DNA of 64,000 nucleotides from Halicephalobus mephisto (taxonomy: Eukaryota; Nematoda; Chromadorea; Rhabditida; Panagrolaimidae): assembly GCA_009193035.1 (NCBI GenBank), contig SWDT01000186.1:248001-312000 (forward strand). The letters are read 5' to 3'. Shown piece after piece: positions 11,130 to 21,019 of this stretch. The notes below the pieces were generated by a model. The model saw nothing but the letters and a program-made list of their open reading frames with translations, did no database searches and had not been told where the DNA came from. Both the position numbers and the translations under genes were made by a program. Every line of letters begins with the position of its first letter. The first letter of the stretch is position 1.

Positions 11130-12360
11130 CTTATGATTGCCAATGATTCCTATTATTCGTGATTTCTATCTTTCCATACTGTCAAGCACCGATTTTGGAA
11201 GCGCAATAGTGACAATGTTAGTATTTCTGGACTCAAATGGACCGACTTATTCAACCTTACCAATTTTATGCTTACATGAGATATCATGGGAAAAATTTAT
11301 CAAGGAACTACAATGCAATTTCATTTTATAAGATATCAACCAGGATAAAAAAGGTAGATTACTTTATCAACTATCTAGAAAAGACCAATCATGGAATAGT
11401 TGTATCAAAATTAAAAGATGTAGTACAATTCAATTGCATGATCTTTGTGTCTCAACGGTCTAGTCCACGACCAATACATGATGCCATCAATTGCAGATGG
11501 GATGGTCTTTCATATATCAATTTTGTCCGAAAACTGGACCTTCTTCTTGAACTAATTGACGAAAGCTGAGTTATCACTACATTCAACAAAATGATCAAGC
11601 AATGCTTACCGGTTATTGGACTAGACAATTTAAACATTCAACAATCTTTTCTAATGCTAGATGATCCTTCTTTGGAAAAAATATTTCAACATATCACATC
11701 TTATGAACTTGTTCAGAAAGCAAATTACAGTCTCTTATCTGATTTAATAATGCCTCTCTTGCAACTATTGACAGAATTTAACAGAAGCTCCAGAATTGGA
11801 ATAAAACAATCAAATCATCTCCATTAGTGCCAATTCATCAAAATGTCAAAACTGTGGAATATTTCATCATAAAGGGAGTGAATACAAGCACATCAGGAGT
11901 ATTTACATCTAATGCCAATAATATGATTATATCGCTTCAACTTGCAAGTTCAGCTCCAAACAGCAATTCAACGGTAGGTGGTTCATCATTTTCAAGAAAC
12001 ATGCTTAACAATGCTGAAGGCACAACCGTCTGCATCCCAATGGTTGTCAATGGAATCACTTTATTGCTTGAAATTAATATTGGATCGCAATACACCATCA
12101 CAACACCGGACAATTAATGCACCATTAGATCACCAAGGCCTATCATGCACTTTGTTCGTCTGATCGCTGCAAATGACTAACGTTTGCCATCCAAGGGAAA
12201 ATAACACGTACGCATCCAATGCAGAGATAAGACCATCACACTCCCGCTACTGATTTCCTCCGTCCTCCCATCTGGCATTCTTGAATGTCATCGGCTTCAG
12301 ACACTCAACATAGGTCTCGATGAACATTTAGATTTTATTGAGATCGCAAAATACACTGTA
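11130..12360 (+). pseudogene. Decayed retrotransposon gag-protease fragment
   Basis: Several plus-strand reading fragments in different frames run one after another without splice sites: 11237-11569, 11591-11827, 11827-12117 and an open stretch at about 12207-12355. A CQNCGIFHHKG sequence at 11844-11880 resembles a retroelement zinc knuckle whose last Cys is replaced. It is followed by CIPMVVNGITLLLEINIGSQ, which has the layout of a retropepsin start, but the aspartate expected before the Gly-Ser is an Asn/Ile pair, so protease activity is lost. Frameshifts, stops and the absence of reverse transcriptase or LTRs mark it as dead. A Pao/BEL- or gypsy-type origin is possible; the assignment is moderate. 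Confidence 0.5.
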
Positions 12361-13767
12361 AATTGGTCTAAATTTCATAATATTAGCGTCAGTTATTCCA
12401 ATAGTCTGTTTTATCAAAGTTGACCGTCAAATATTGATATCAAAGTGACATTCGTAGGTTGTTTTCATATCAAATATCTGTCTTACCTAAAATACTTTAT
12501 TCAAATTAAAACATGACCTATAAATTGTGTCTTAGTGTGGAAATCCGAATTTAACTTTGAACTTTAATCATCAACTTCGATGAAATGAAACGGAGTTCAT
12601 TATTAATAACGTGACACTTGAAGACCCGATTCATCCGTTATCGTATTAGAATAGATTCTTCAGTCTTCTTTCAGATGTATGAAGAGCTATTGCATTGTTT
12701 TTCAGTCGTCTTTTCTGTTTCTTTGTACTAGCGATATAATGATCTTTTGAGATTCTAAAACCATTAAAATATTGTTTTAGTTGTCTATCGGCTTTTTCAC
12801 CATGAGATATAACTAATCCATCTTACAAGGGAAGTGTATTTCCTCGAAGTGGCCTTTTAGAACGAATTATATATCATTTTGTAATATTTCAACTGTAAAT
12901 TCCAAATATGTATTTTAATTTTGGAAAATGATCTTCTGAAGTGAAATAATCTGGGAAATCTTTAAAATTAGAATTGAATTTCTTCGTTCTTCTAATCACT
13001 TTTTCGAAAAACCAATTAGACAGTTATAGTGCAAAACAAAAATATGCTTAATTTCAAAAAAAGAATTATTAAAATTGAATAAATTTAAAAAAATGTCTTC
13101 AAAATGGAGTGGCTAAACTTCGACGAATAAAAAAGGAGAGATCTGTAAAGGAACTTGATGTATTCCTTTAATAGACAAGCTCGCAGTAGTGATAACTCTT
13201 TAGTTTATTCTAGTAGTAAGCAATACAAACAATAATTAACGGTAATTCAAGACGATTCGGTCTTTTCTTGTTGAATTCTGGTATCAGTTTCCAAAATTGG
13301 TATACATTTGGGTCCCTCTACCTTAGGGATTTTCGCGCTGGGAATGTCTTCGCTTTCCCCAACAGTATATAAGATTTCACACATTTCATTTCATCGCTCG
13401 GCAAAAATTAAATAAGGATTCTGAGCATGTCTCTGATAAGTTACAAAACCAGCTATTACTAATTTCAAAAGGCTACTTCGAGTAAATATAGTTCCGTTGT
13501 TAGCTCTTCCACAATTCCATAGTTTTTCACTGGATCTTGAAAAATTCTACAAAATTTTTATTCTAAAATGCTAAAAATTATTATAAGGGGGTTTTTGGAT
13601 TATTTAAATTCTATTCTATTTTCCTTCAATCTATATCTACTCAGAGATTTTTAACACTTTTTCAATCAAGAATTAAGTTTAATTTTGTTCATTCACCGTA
13701 ACTTTCTTCTTAAATAAACTAATAGAGGTAATTAAATTATTATTTGCTTCTTGGTCGAAATTCTATG
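12361..13767. other. Intergenic between tandem UGT genes
   Basis: 12470-12600 is a shorter copy of the dispersed repeat at 7870-8220, sharing AAAACATGACCTATAAATTG exactly. The remainder is AT-rich and non-coding, with short phrases (GGCTACTTCGAGTAAATATAG near 13471) that recur at 15080 inside the second UGT gene. Confidence 0.5.
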
Positions 13768-13956
13768 GAAAATCATTACGGAATTTCTTTGTTCCAGGCA
13801 GACTATACTTTGGACCTTATCTTTGTTTTCAAGAAATATATCTTAACTTTTCCATCAATAAAGTATACTGATGAGCAATTATCTCAAAGAAGACAGGACT
13901 AAAAATATTTTTTGTTTATAAGAAAAATTTCCTTGGGTGAAGAAATCAGAATCAAA
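13768..13956 (+). promoter_or_regulatory. Conserved proximal promoter of the second UGT gene
   Basis: Parallel to 8375-8562, with the same CCATCAATAAAGTATACTGA block and a TTATCT GATA-type site at 13879-13884. An ATG at 13912 is in frame with the gene, but it would put 15 extra charged residues before the signal peptide and is absent from the sister gene, so it is not used. Confidence 0.5.
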
Positions 13957-16740
13957 ATGAATGGAATATTGTTTTTGAGTGTTTTATTTCTTTTTGGAGC
14001 AGATGGATTGAAGATATTGCTCAATCAACCGGCTCTTACTTTTAGTCATATACAATTCCATGGAGCTCTAGTCGATACTTTGGTCGATGCTGGACATGAA
14101 GTAGTAAGTTTTAAAAAATAAATCATTATAATTTTCTTTTAAAAAGGTGTTTCTAAAGATCCCTAGAACTTTGTATTGAAATCACTTTTATTATAGTATG
14201 ACTTTATCTCCTTAAATCTCGAGAAAAATTATATTTTTTAATTTTAGCATCTTCTTGTTCCTAAATGGCTCCCTCACATCAACTCTACAGGAACCACCAA
14301 GGCGTCGAAGACCTTTGTTGTCACCAGTACACATCCCAATGAAGGCAAAAAAATTGTTTTTTACAATAACCCTTTCGATATTCCCGCCCCTAATGGAATA
14401 ATTGCTCAAGTTTTTCAAGCTTTCAATAATGTTACCACGCAATTCTGTCTTGGTAAGATCTAGAGTTATTGTAACTAAAGTTTAAAAAAACAGGATTAGT
14501 AGTTCAACTTTGATCTTGAAGGGAATTTTGAATTTCTTAATTTTAACACCATTTTTTGATGATTTTCCAATCTTCCCGTATTTGTTAGACACGAAATAAT
14601 ACGAACTTTATTTTTAAAAATTTTCTACAAATATTAAATTTAAACTGACAAAGTTCATTTACACAAAGTGGCATTTTGAAATGAGGTGCACATTATTTTG
14701 TAGCTTTTGAAACGTATATTCAGAATCTGTCTCTGCTGATGGCTCTTCTGAGGTACTTCAATTAAGAAAAAAATATAAAACTTCTTAACTTCAAAGAAAA
14801 GTAGGAATTTCCTTTGATGTTTAGATTCTGTTTTTGGTACACTTGTTTTCTGTATTAAATATGACGATTTGAGTAATTTCTTTGGAGTTAGGTGTGAGTT
14901 TTGAGCTGATTATGATTATTCAGTTGATTTTTAAAGAAAAAACAGAAAACGTGAGAAAAGTCAATGTGTTGAGATTTCGTAGTTTTTGTAAATTATCATT
15001 CCAGAAGAGCATTCAGCAGAAATAAAATATAGATTTTGAATATCCATTTCAAGATCTACAAAATGATATATATCTCATTTCAAAAGGCTATATCGAGTAG
15101 ATATAGTTCCCCTGTGAGATATGTGATGCTGAACTTAATTTTGAAAATTGTTCATATCAGGATTAATTTTATAAAAAAATTACATTTAATCTTTTATTTT
15201 TAGAAATGATATCCAATACAGAGTTCATGGAATCCTTGAGAAAAGAAAATTATGACGTCGGAATAACTCAAGGAGTAGAGTACTGCGCTTACGTCATTTA
15301 CTACAAATTGGGAATCAAGACTTTGATTGGAACCTCTTCTATGCCTCTGCCTGATTTTACCAGTGAAAACCTGGGGATCCCAGCTCCGAGATCCTATGTT
15401 CCTTGTGAGTTCTCGTTTTACCAACTTTCAAAAAAGATATTTTAAAATTTGATGAGAATTTCCAAAAAGTGGAATCTTACAGCATTTGTTGAAAACTTTT
15501 GAAACTAAATTCCGAATCTGAAGATTTTGGATCTTCAAGAAATTCACGTCGAGACAATTTCGTAATGAAATTTATTCTTGGTTTTTGACATGTTAAAATA
15601 ATTTTTTCTTTTTTAGTGAATCTGGCTCCTTTGTCGTCAACCCCTTACTACTCCTATTTCGACAGAATTAGAAACCTCTACTACAGTTTCGTTTCTGATT
15701 TTTATATTTTCCCTCCACTCGACCAAGATCTCGTAAGTTTTTAAGTGATCCAAGATAATTTTCATTGATTTTTGATGATAAATCATCTCGTGATTTCTTT
15801 GATTTTTTTAAATATTAAAAAAGTTTTTTAGGACAATGCTGTTCGATCTGTCTTGGGGCAGGATTTTCCATCAGCAGGGGAAATTGCGAAGAGAGTCAGT
15901 TACATCTTCGTCAACACTCATCCTCATCTGGATCATCAACGACCGATTTCCAACAAGATAGTCCAAATAGGAGGAATAACTTTGAATCAACCCGGAGATT
16001 TGGATGAAAAGACAAAAGCCATTTTCAATTCCTCCAAGAAAGGAGTCGTTTTGTTTTCTTTCGGGTCCATAGTGAATCCTGTTCAGATGCCGATTCAAAT
16101 GAAATCCGCCTTTCTAGAAGCTTTTAAAGAGTTTCCCGAATATCAATTTATCTTCAGATATCCAGGGTCCTTGGAGAATCTGGCTTGTCCTGAAAACGTC
16201 CATTTGATGGACTGGGTTCCTCAAACCGCGATTCTCAATCACGAGAAAACGAAGCTCTTCATCACCCACGGTGGACTGAATAGTCTCAATGAAGCCGCTT
16301 TCGCCGGAGTTCCTCTGTTGGTTATCCCGTTTTTCCAGGACCAATACGGTAATGGAGCATTGGTCAGGAACAGAAAAATCGGACTTGAGCTTCTTAGACC
16401 GGACATAAACAAGGATACCGTAACTTCAAGTCTTCGGAGAATCCTCACAGAGTCCAGTTTTATGGAGAATTCCAAATACCTCTCGAATAAACTGAAGAAC
16501 TATCCCTTCAGCCCGAAAGAGAGGTTTCTGAAGTTCTTGGAATACGCAGCTGTCTATGGAGATCGAGGGGAACTGGATCTCCACGGAGCTTATCTGGATT
16601 TCGTCACTCTGTATAACCTGGATATCTGGATCCCACTTGGCTTCATTTTGAACATGGTTTTATACTTGACTGTTAAAAAGTTAATTCTCTTGGTATACTG
16701 GATTGTCTCATCAAAGTCAGATAAAGTCAAACGCGAATAA
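13957..16740 (+). CDS. UDP-glycosyltransferase, second tandem copy
   Basis: Five exons, 13957-14103, 14248-14452, 15204-15404, 15617-15732 and 15832-16740, have exactly the same lengths (147, 205, 201, 116, 909 nt) as the upstream copy, and again give 525 residues. It has the signal peptide, the UDP-sugar signature in the last exon and the C-terminal membrane anchor. By eye about 13 percent of bases differ in exon 1, but only about 14 of the last 830 bases of exon 5 differ, and the first 98 bases of exon 4 are identical. The 3' half has therefore been homogenised, most simply by gene conversion. Acceptor specificity lies in the N-terminal half, which has diverged (for example SFSHMQFHGT versus TFSHIQFHGA), so the two enzymes may differ in substrate. 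Intron 2 is longer (751 nt) than in the sister gene. Confidence 0.93.
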
Positions 16741-17168
16741 AATTGTAATCTATCTAATTATTTAGAAAAATAAACGTAGTAAAATCTTCAATTGGAAATT
16801 ACATAAAAATCCAACAATAAGTGGGATTAAAGAAATTAAAAATTGTGATTTATATAGATTACGAAATATTAGGCGAGTTGATGGAGATTTTGTAATGTTA
16901 GAATGGCATTTGAGACTCAAATGTATCCGCCTTCGTGACGTAACAGATCCTGTAACTTGCTTCTGTATTCAACACAGTTTTTGTCATTATTTCCCAATGA
17001 TGTTCTTCGTTCTTTTCAATCATTGATTCCAAGGCAAAGAATATACAATTGACGAGCAGGGCCAAGTGTAATAACTCAAGAAAGGCACTTTTTCTCGCTC
17101 TAAAGTGAGGGTTTGTCCTTTAATATTTGTTACAACTAAAGCTTTATCCATATATCGTGTCTTTAATA
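16741..17168. other. 3' flank of the second UGT gene, no gene seen
   Basis: AT-rich with an AATAAA at about 16770 that could be the UGT polyadenylation signal. Nothing else recognised. Confidence 0.45.
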
Positions 17169-17169
17169 A

Positions 17170-17190
17170 AGTTTAATTACCCAAATTTGA
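17170..17190 (+). other. SL1 spliced-leader-like 20-mer
   Basis: GTTTAATTACCCAAATTTGA differs from the C. elegans SL1 leader by one base over 20 positions. The donor GGTAAAC that follows the leader in an SL1 RNA gene is replaced by TACATAAAC, and no Sm-site or SL RNA hairpins are seen downstream, so this is not a working SL RNA gene. It may be a relic of an SL gene or of a retrocopied trans-spliced mRNA. Confidence 0.45.
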
Positions 17191-17329
17191 TACATAAACA
17201 GCGGATTTTCAATTCTTAGAAGTTCACAACAGGTATTCCTTGCTATCGTTTGAAATTCTAAAGCCATAAAAGTGTCATTTTAGTCTTAGTAATTGTCTTC
17301 TTGCTGTGAGATATATGCACGAAGAAAAG

Positions 17330-17565
17330 TACTTTGAAAATAATATACTGATACCCTAATTAACGTACCGATATACTAAATACAATATATCTGATAAATC
17401 AAAACTGTTTTAATATATCCATACACTAAACACGATACATTGATATTAATTTAAGATGTCGATACGTTGGATATAATGTATCCTGTACATCAGAGTCACT
17501 TTAATGTTTCATATATTACACATCACGTATCCATTTTGTGTATAGCTCGTCCATCTGTTTTTTTC
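17330..17565. repeat. Dispersed palindromic repeat (TGATACAT/ATGTATC family)
   Basis: Contains ATACATTGATATTAATTTAA and ACATCAGAGTCACTTTAAT, which match the repeats at 27340-27800 with scattered changes. It is non-coding and rich in short palindromes built from ATATCGATAT-like steps. Confidence 0.55.
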
Positions 17566-17864
17566 TCTATGGAGATATCTGAATCGTGTTCGTTGATGGA
17601 TTTCATAGTTTCGTATCCCGTCCCTTAGCTTAATCCCCGGAATTCGTCTCCCTTTGTTGTTCGCAGCTTGTTGTTTTCAGTTTCGTTGTTCATGTCCAAA
17701 AATATAACCTTTCGACTCGCACTGGTTTCAAAATTATTTCTAGTTTTCCCAATTACTTGACTGAATTTTTAACCTCATTTGACTATGGAAAACACCAATC
17801 TAAAAAAGATCAAAGTAATCAAGTAGGGAATTAAATCCCGCAAGGGAGCGAAGGTGTTATGGGC

Positions 17865-17870
17865 AAAAAA
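17865..17870 (-). terminator. Pol III T-run after tRNA-Ser
   Basis: Six T residues on the minus strand, 8 bases past the tRNA 3' end, the usual RNA polymerase III terminator. Confidence 0.75.
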
Positions 17871-17877
17871 GCTGTGC

Positions 17878-17982
17878 CGCAGTCGGCAGGATTCGAACCT
17901 ACGCGGGCAATGCCCAACAGATAGTCAGACCGGGAGAACCCACGTTTCTAATCTGTCTCCTTAACCACTCGGACACGACTGC
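17878..17982 (-). tRNA. tRNA-Ser (anticodon AGA) with a 23-nt intron
   Basis: The 7-bp acceptor stem GCAGTCG/CGACTGC, discriminator G, D arm with TCCGAGTGGTTAAGGAG, class II long variable arm TTGGGCATTGCCC and T arm GTAGGTTCGAATCCTGC are all intact. The anticodon stem ACAGA/TCTGT encloses T-T-A-G-A-A followed by an extra 23 nt (about ACGTGGGTTCTCCCGGTCTG plus 3) at the canonical intron position after base 37. Removing it leaves an 82-nt tRNA with a normal seven-base loop. The A and B boxes look functional and a T6 terminator follows. Confidence 0.9.
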
Positions 17983-17992
17983 ACATTGATGT

Positions 17993-18392
17993 AAGTCACG
18001 TTGATTTTTGTAAAACCAACGCGAAGTCCTTCGATTTCGTAATATCAATGCGAACTATCTCAGATTTCGTAATATTAGTGAGAATTATTTTAGATATCGT
18101 AAGAAGCATATCAGCGCAAGTCGTTTTAGATTTTGTAATACCAACGCGAATCGTCCAAGCCTTACGAGAAAGCCATTAATATAAATCGCTTTGGATTTCG
18201 AAACATGCGTAAGTCGCTTCGATTTCGTAATAAGCAAGCGATTCGTTTCGGAGTTCATGACGCCCACGCGAATCGCTCAGATTCCGTCAAAAACACGGGT
18301 GCATCACCTTGGATTTCGTAATAATAACGCGGATCGGTTTGATTTCGTAATAAACAAGCGGTTCGTTTCGGAGTTTGTAGTACTAACAGTTG
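17993..18392. repeat. Degenerate tandem repeat, about 33-36 bp period
   Basis: Around eleven units of the type GATTTCGTAATA-(N)-ACGCGAATCG lie between the tRNA and the next gene. The phrase TTTGATTTCGTAATAAACAAG followed by GTTCGTTTCGGAGTT occurs twice (18229 and 18340), so the last units were duplicated together. An ORF through it (18191-18544) is only the repeat being open. Confidence 0.75.
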
Positions 18393-18466
18393 TTCCAGAT
18401 TCCTTTCAGTCGTTTTTGAATTCACTTATCTCCCATCAGCTTCAGAATAAGCCTTCATCTGAATCC

Positions 18467-19423
18467 ATGACCGACGATGAAGCCAGCGGGACTGAAGCCC
18501 AGGGAAGAGTTATCCGAAGCGTTTCGTCCTTGGATAAACGTTAATTTCCCGACTTCCTTCGGCGATCCTGACAAACGTGGGTTTTCATTCTTAATTTCCC
18601 ATATAAAGTGTGTAATTTTAGCTTCTCCTGGTGATGGATACAAGCCTTCCTGGAGTCAATCCAGATTCCTTAACCTCAATAATTATCCTCCTAGTCAGCG
18701 GTACACCGTCCAACAAAGAACAGAACCCGAAGCCATTATTTCTAAACTCAACATTCCTCCAGGCATGGTTAGAGGTGAGTTTTTATATCGAAAATGTTTA
18801 ATCTGTCTAAAAAGTGACTTAATTTTTATATCAAAAATGTTTAATTTGTCTGAAAAGTGACTTAATTTTTATATCGAAAATGTTTAATTTATTTTAAAAA
18901 ATTATTTTACTTTTATATCAAAAATGTTTAATTTCTCAAAAATTGCTTTCTTTTTATATGGGGAACGTTTAATTTCTACAAGAATTGCTTAATTGCTGTG
19001 TTAAAAGCACTATTGATTTTAGGCAGGAATCTGAAAACACCTCTGGCCTCGACTCATTTCGAAAGGATGGAAAAACTGTCCCAGTACAACATGAAGGATT
19101 CCAGTCCGTTGCTTCTGACCTACGCTGTCGGAGGCGAACGTTACATCGCCAATCCGGAGTACTCCCATTGCGACCGGGAAACCGCCAGATGGTACAATAG
19201 GACGTACGGTGGTGTCCAGACTGAAGACGGCGGAATCACCGACGACGAACCCCCGCCAGTGCCCCAGATGCAGACTAGATACGGCTACGACGAGTCCAAA
19301 AGACCAGTGATGATCAACTGCGACGGAATCCTGGTCGAAGTCAAGAAATACATGAAGTACCAATTCGGCAAGTATTATCCGGACTACAAGATCAAATCTG
19401 ACACTGATTCTTCAAGTGACTAA
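18467..19423 (+). CDS. Uncharacterised 208-aa protein
   Basis: Three exons, 18467-18539, 18622-18774 and 19023-19423, join in frame. The first donor AAAC|GTTAAT must be used because a stop follows. A TTCAG at 18440-18445 just before the ATG could accept a spliced leader. I do not recognise the family. The protein is hydrophilic, with no signal peptide or membrane segment. It has an acidic start (TDDEASG), a middle with NNYPPSQRYTVQQRTEP and PPGMVRGRNLKTPLAS, a Tyr-rich YAVGGERYIANPEYSH stretch, a proline run DDEPPPVPQM, and a Lys/Tyr-rich end VKKYMKYQFGKYYPDYK before an acidic Ser tail. Exon 3 is GC-richer than its surroundings with clear codon bias, so it is a real gene, probably conserved among worms. 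The second intron holds a small tandem repeat. Confidence 0.8.
18778..18985. repeat. About 42-bp tandem repeat in an intron
   Basis: Five imperfect units of TTTTTATATCRAAAATGTTTAAT plus a variable 18-20 bp fill most of the second intron of the 208-aa gene. The gradual decay from left to right suggests slippage or unequal exchange. Confidence 0.75.
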
Positions 19424-19940
19424 TTTCGGTAAAAATTAAGTTTTAATAACAACCTCTGAAAATAAAAATCACAATGTTCAAAAACCATATGAATTTTTCC
19501 ACAATTGTCTTCGCAGAATTTTAAAAATCTAGAGTAATTTAAGATTTCAGTTTTGTATGGTGATTATTTCGTAATCGATCGAATAGTAGATGACCCATGA
19601 GCTTTTTAGTGTCTTGAAGGAAATTGCCAGTTTTTTTAGGTATCTAAAACAACCCAAAAATTTGATTTCGTGTTACTTCACGACTCTATACGATTTCATA
19701 ACCGATCAAATACCGTAAAATCCAATATATAAATTTCTCCAAAATAGTCTCCAAGCGAATTTCCAAAACTTTAAAACTCAAAACTCAATACAACTTCAAC
19801 TTTCCATAATTAACACCCCGCAACCAATCACATTAGGATAAAACCCATATATGAATTTTCTTCTAAAACTATCCCACTACAAACACCCCCAACTCGTTTC
19901 CAATGCCATCAAATTTTTATTCTTTTTTTGACACGTGAAA
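19424..19940. other. Convergent 3' regions, no gene seen
   Basis: The gap between two convergent genes. It includes a GATTATTTCGTAATCG phrase at 19561-19576 that belongs to the dispersed family also seen at 22110 and 35655. No coding content. Confidence 0.45.
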
Positions 19941-20508
19941 TCAATTGTTCTGAGCAAATTTGGGATAAGGAGGAAGAGGACAGTCGTACCAAATGTGCTC
20001 ACGTCGCATCCTCTCTTCCTCTTCCGGAGTGAAGTCGTTTTCGATCATGAAGATCCTTCTTATTTCCTCCACTCCTCTGCCTTGGATCATCAAAGCCAAT
20101 CTGTAGCAACAAGCGTCGATGAGTCTCGGAATGTGGAGGTAATTCGCCGCGTTGATGATCTTCAACAAAAAGTCATGATCCACGAAAAGGAACTGCATGT
20201 CCCAGGAATCATGCGCTAAAAATCCAAAAATAAAAACAACTTAATTTAAAAAACCTACATGGAATCTTATTGTCCGGATCCCCGGCTTTCGGCGGGATAT
20301 ATTCAGATTCATTTTCGTATTTCTTACAAAATTCCACTACCTTCTCAAGAACAGATCCATCTATATCCGGAAGGGGGATTTTCTTGTCAGAACAGTGTTC
20401 ACAAAGTTCCTTAAGAACTTGAGACATCTTCACGACCTTCTCACTCACGGGGCACTCCTGTCCGTCACTGGACACAAGGACGTATCCAGAATCCTCACCA
20501 CTGGCCAT
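19941..20508 (-). CDS. Skp1-related protein (SCF ubiquitin ligase adaptor)
   Basis: Two exons, 20508-20259 and 20215-19941, give 174 residues, a normal SKR length. The N-terminal POZ-like half begins [20 protein letters not shown] and has [19 protein letters not shown]; the C-terminal half has [20 protein letters not shown] and ends [20 protein letters not shown], the F-box-binding helices of Skp1. Skp1 links F-box proteins to cullin-1. Nematodes carry many skr paralogues and I cannot assign a number. The last residues ([18 protein letters not shown]) replace the usual NEWCEE tail, so it is a divergent member. A TTTTTCAG 23 nt upstream of the ATG could accept a spliced leader. It lies 511 bp downstream of the YJU2B-like gene on the same strand. 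Confidence 0.92.
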
Positions 20509-21019
20509 CGTCAGATATCAGAAAACAGGTCCTGAAAAACCAAAACTTGACTAAAACCGAAAATCCAGCTCTATTTATTGAGACATGGTTGTTGATCCAA
20601 TTCATCCCCGAGAATAACTATCAACTTGTGCAAAACCGAAAAACCAAAAAATTCCTAATCAGCTAGTTGGTACTAAATATCCCCAGAGGCAAATGAACCT
20701 TGGTAACTAAAAATAAATAAATCTCCAATTTCTGAAATTTCCAACATTTTTAAAATTATCTAAAAAAAATTTTCAAAATTCTTCAGTTTTAAAAAAAGCA
20801 AATTTTCAGTGCTAAAATTATTCAGAAATAAAATTTCCGATATTTTTAAAATTGTCCAAAAACAAAATTCTCGAAATTAAAAAAAACAAAATTCTTCAAA
20901 ATCTTTAAAAATAAGACTTTCAAAAATAACGAGGGCAGTAAACCCGGAAAATTACCGATTTTTTTCGACTTTTTCTTGAACCCGTTTCAATCCTCTTCTA
21001 TGTACAACAACGACAGGTA
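20509..21019. other. Intergenic between YJU2B-like and skr genes
   Basis: AT-rich, same-strand gap of 511 bp holding the 3' UTR of the upstream gene. It is longer than the roughly 100-bp gaps usual in worm operons, so an operon is not supported. No other feature. Confidence 0.45.

Noticed and set aside
11237..11569. 110-aa ORF as a host gene
   Set aside because: Neighbouring fragments in other frames and retroelement-like motifs indicate a decayed element.
13912..13956. Longer start for the second UGT gene
   Set aside because: Adds charged residues before the signal peptide and has no counterpart in the sister gene.
18191..18466. N-terminal extension of the 208-aa protein
   Set aside because: It translates the tandem repeat and precedes a likely trans-splice acceptor at 18440-18445.
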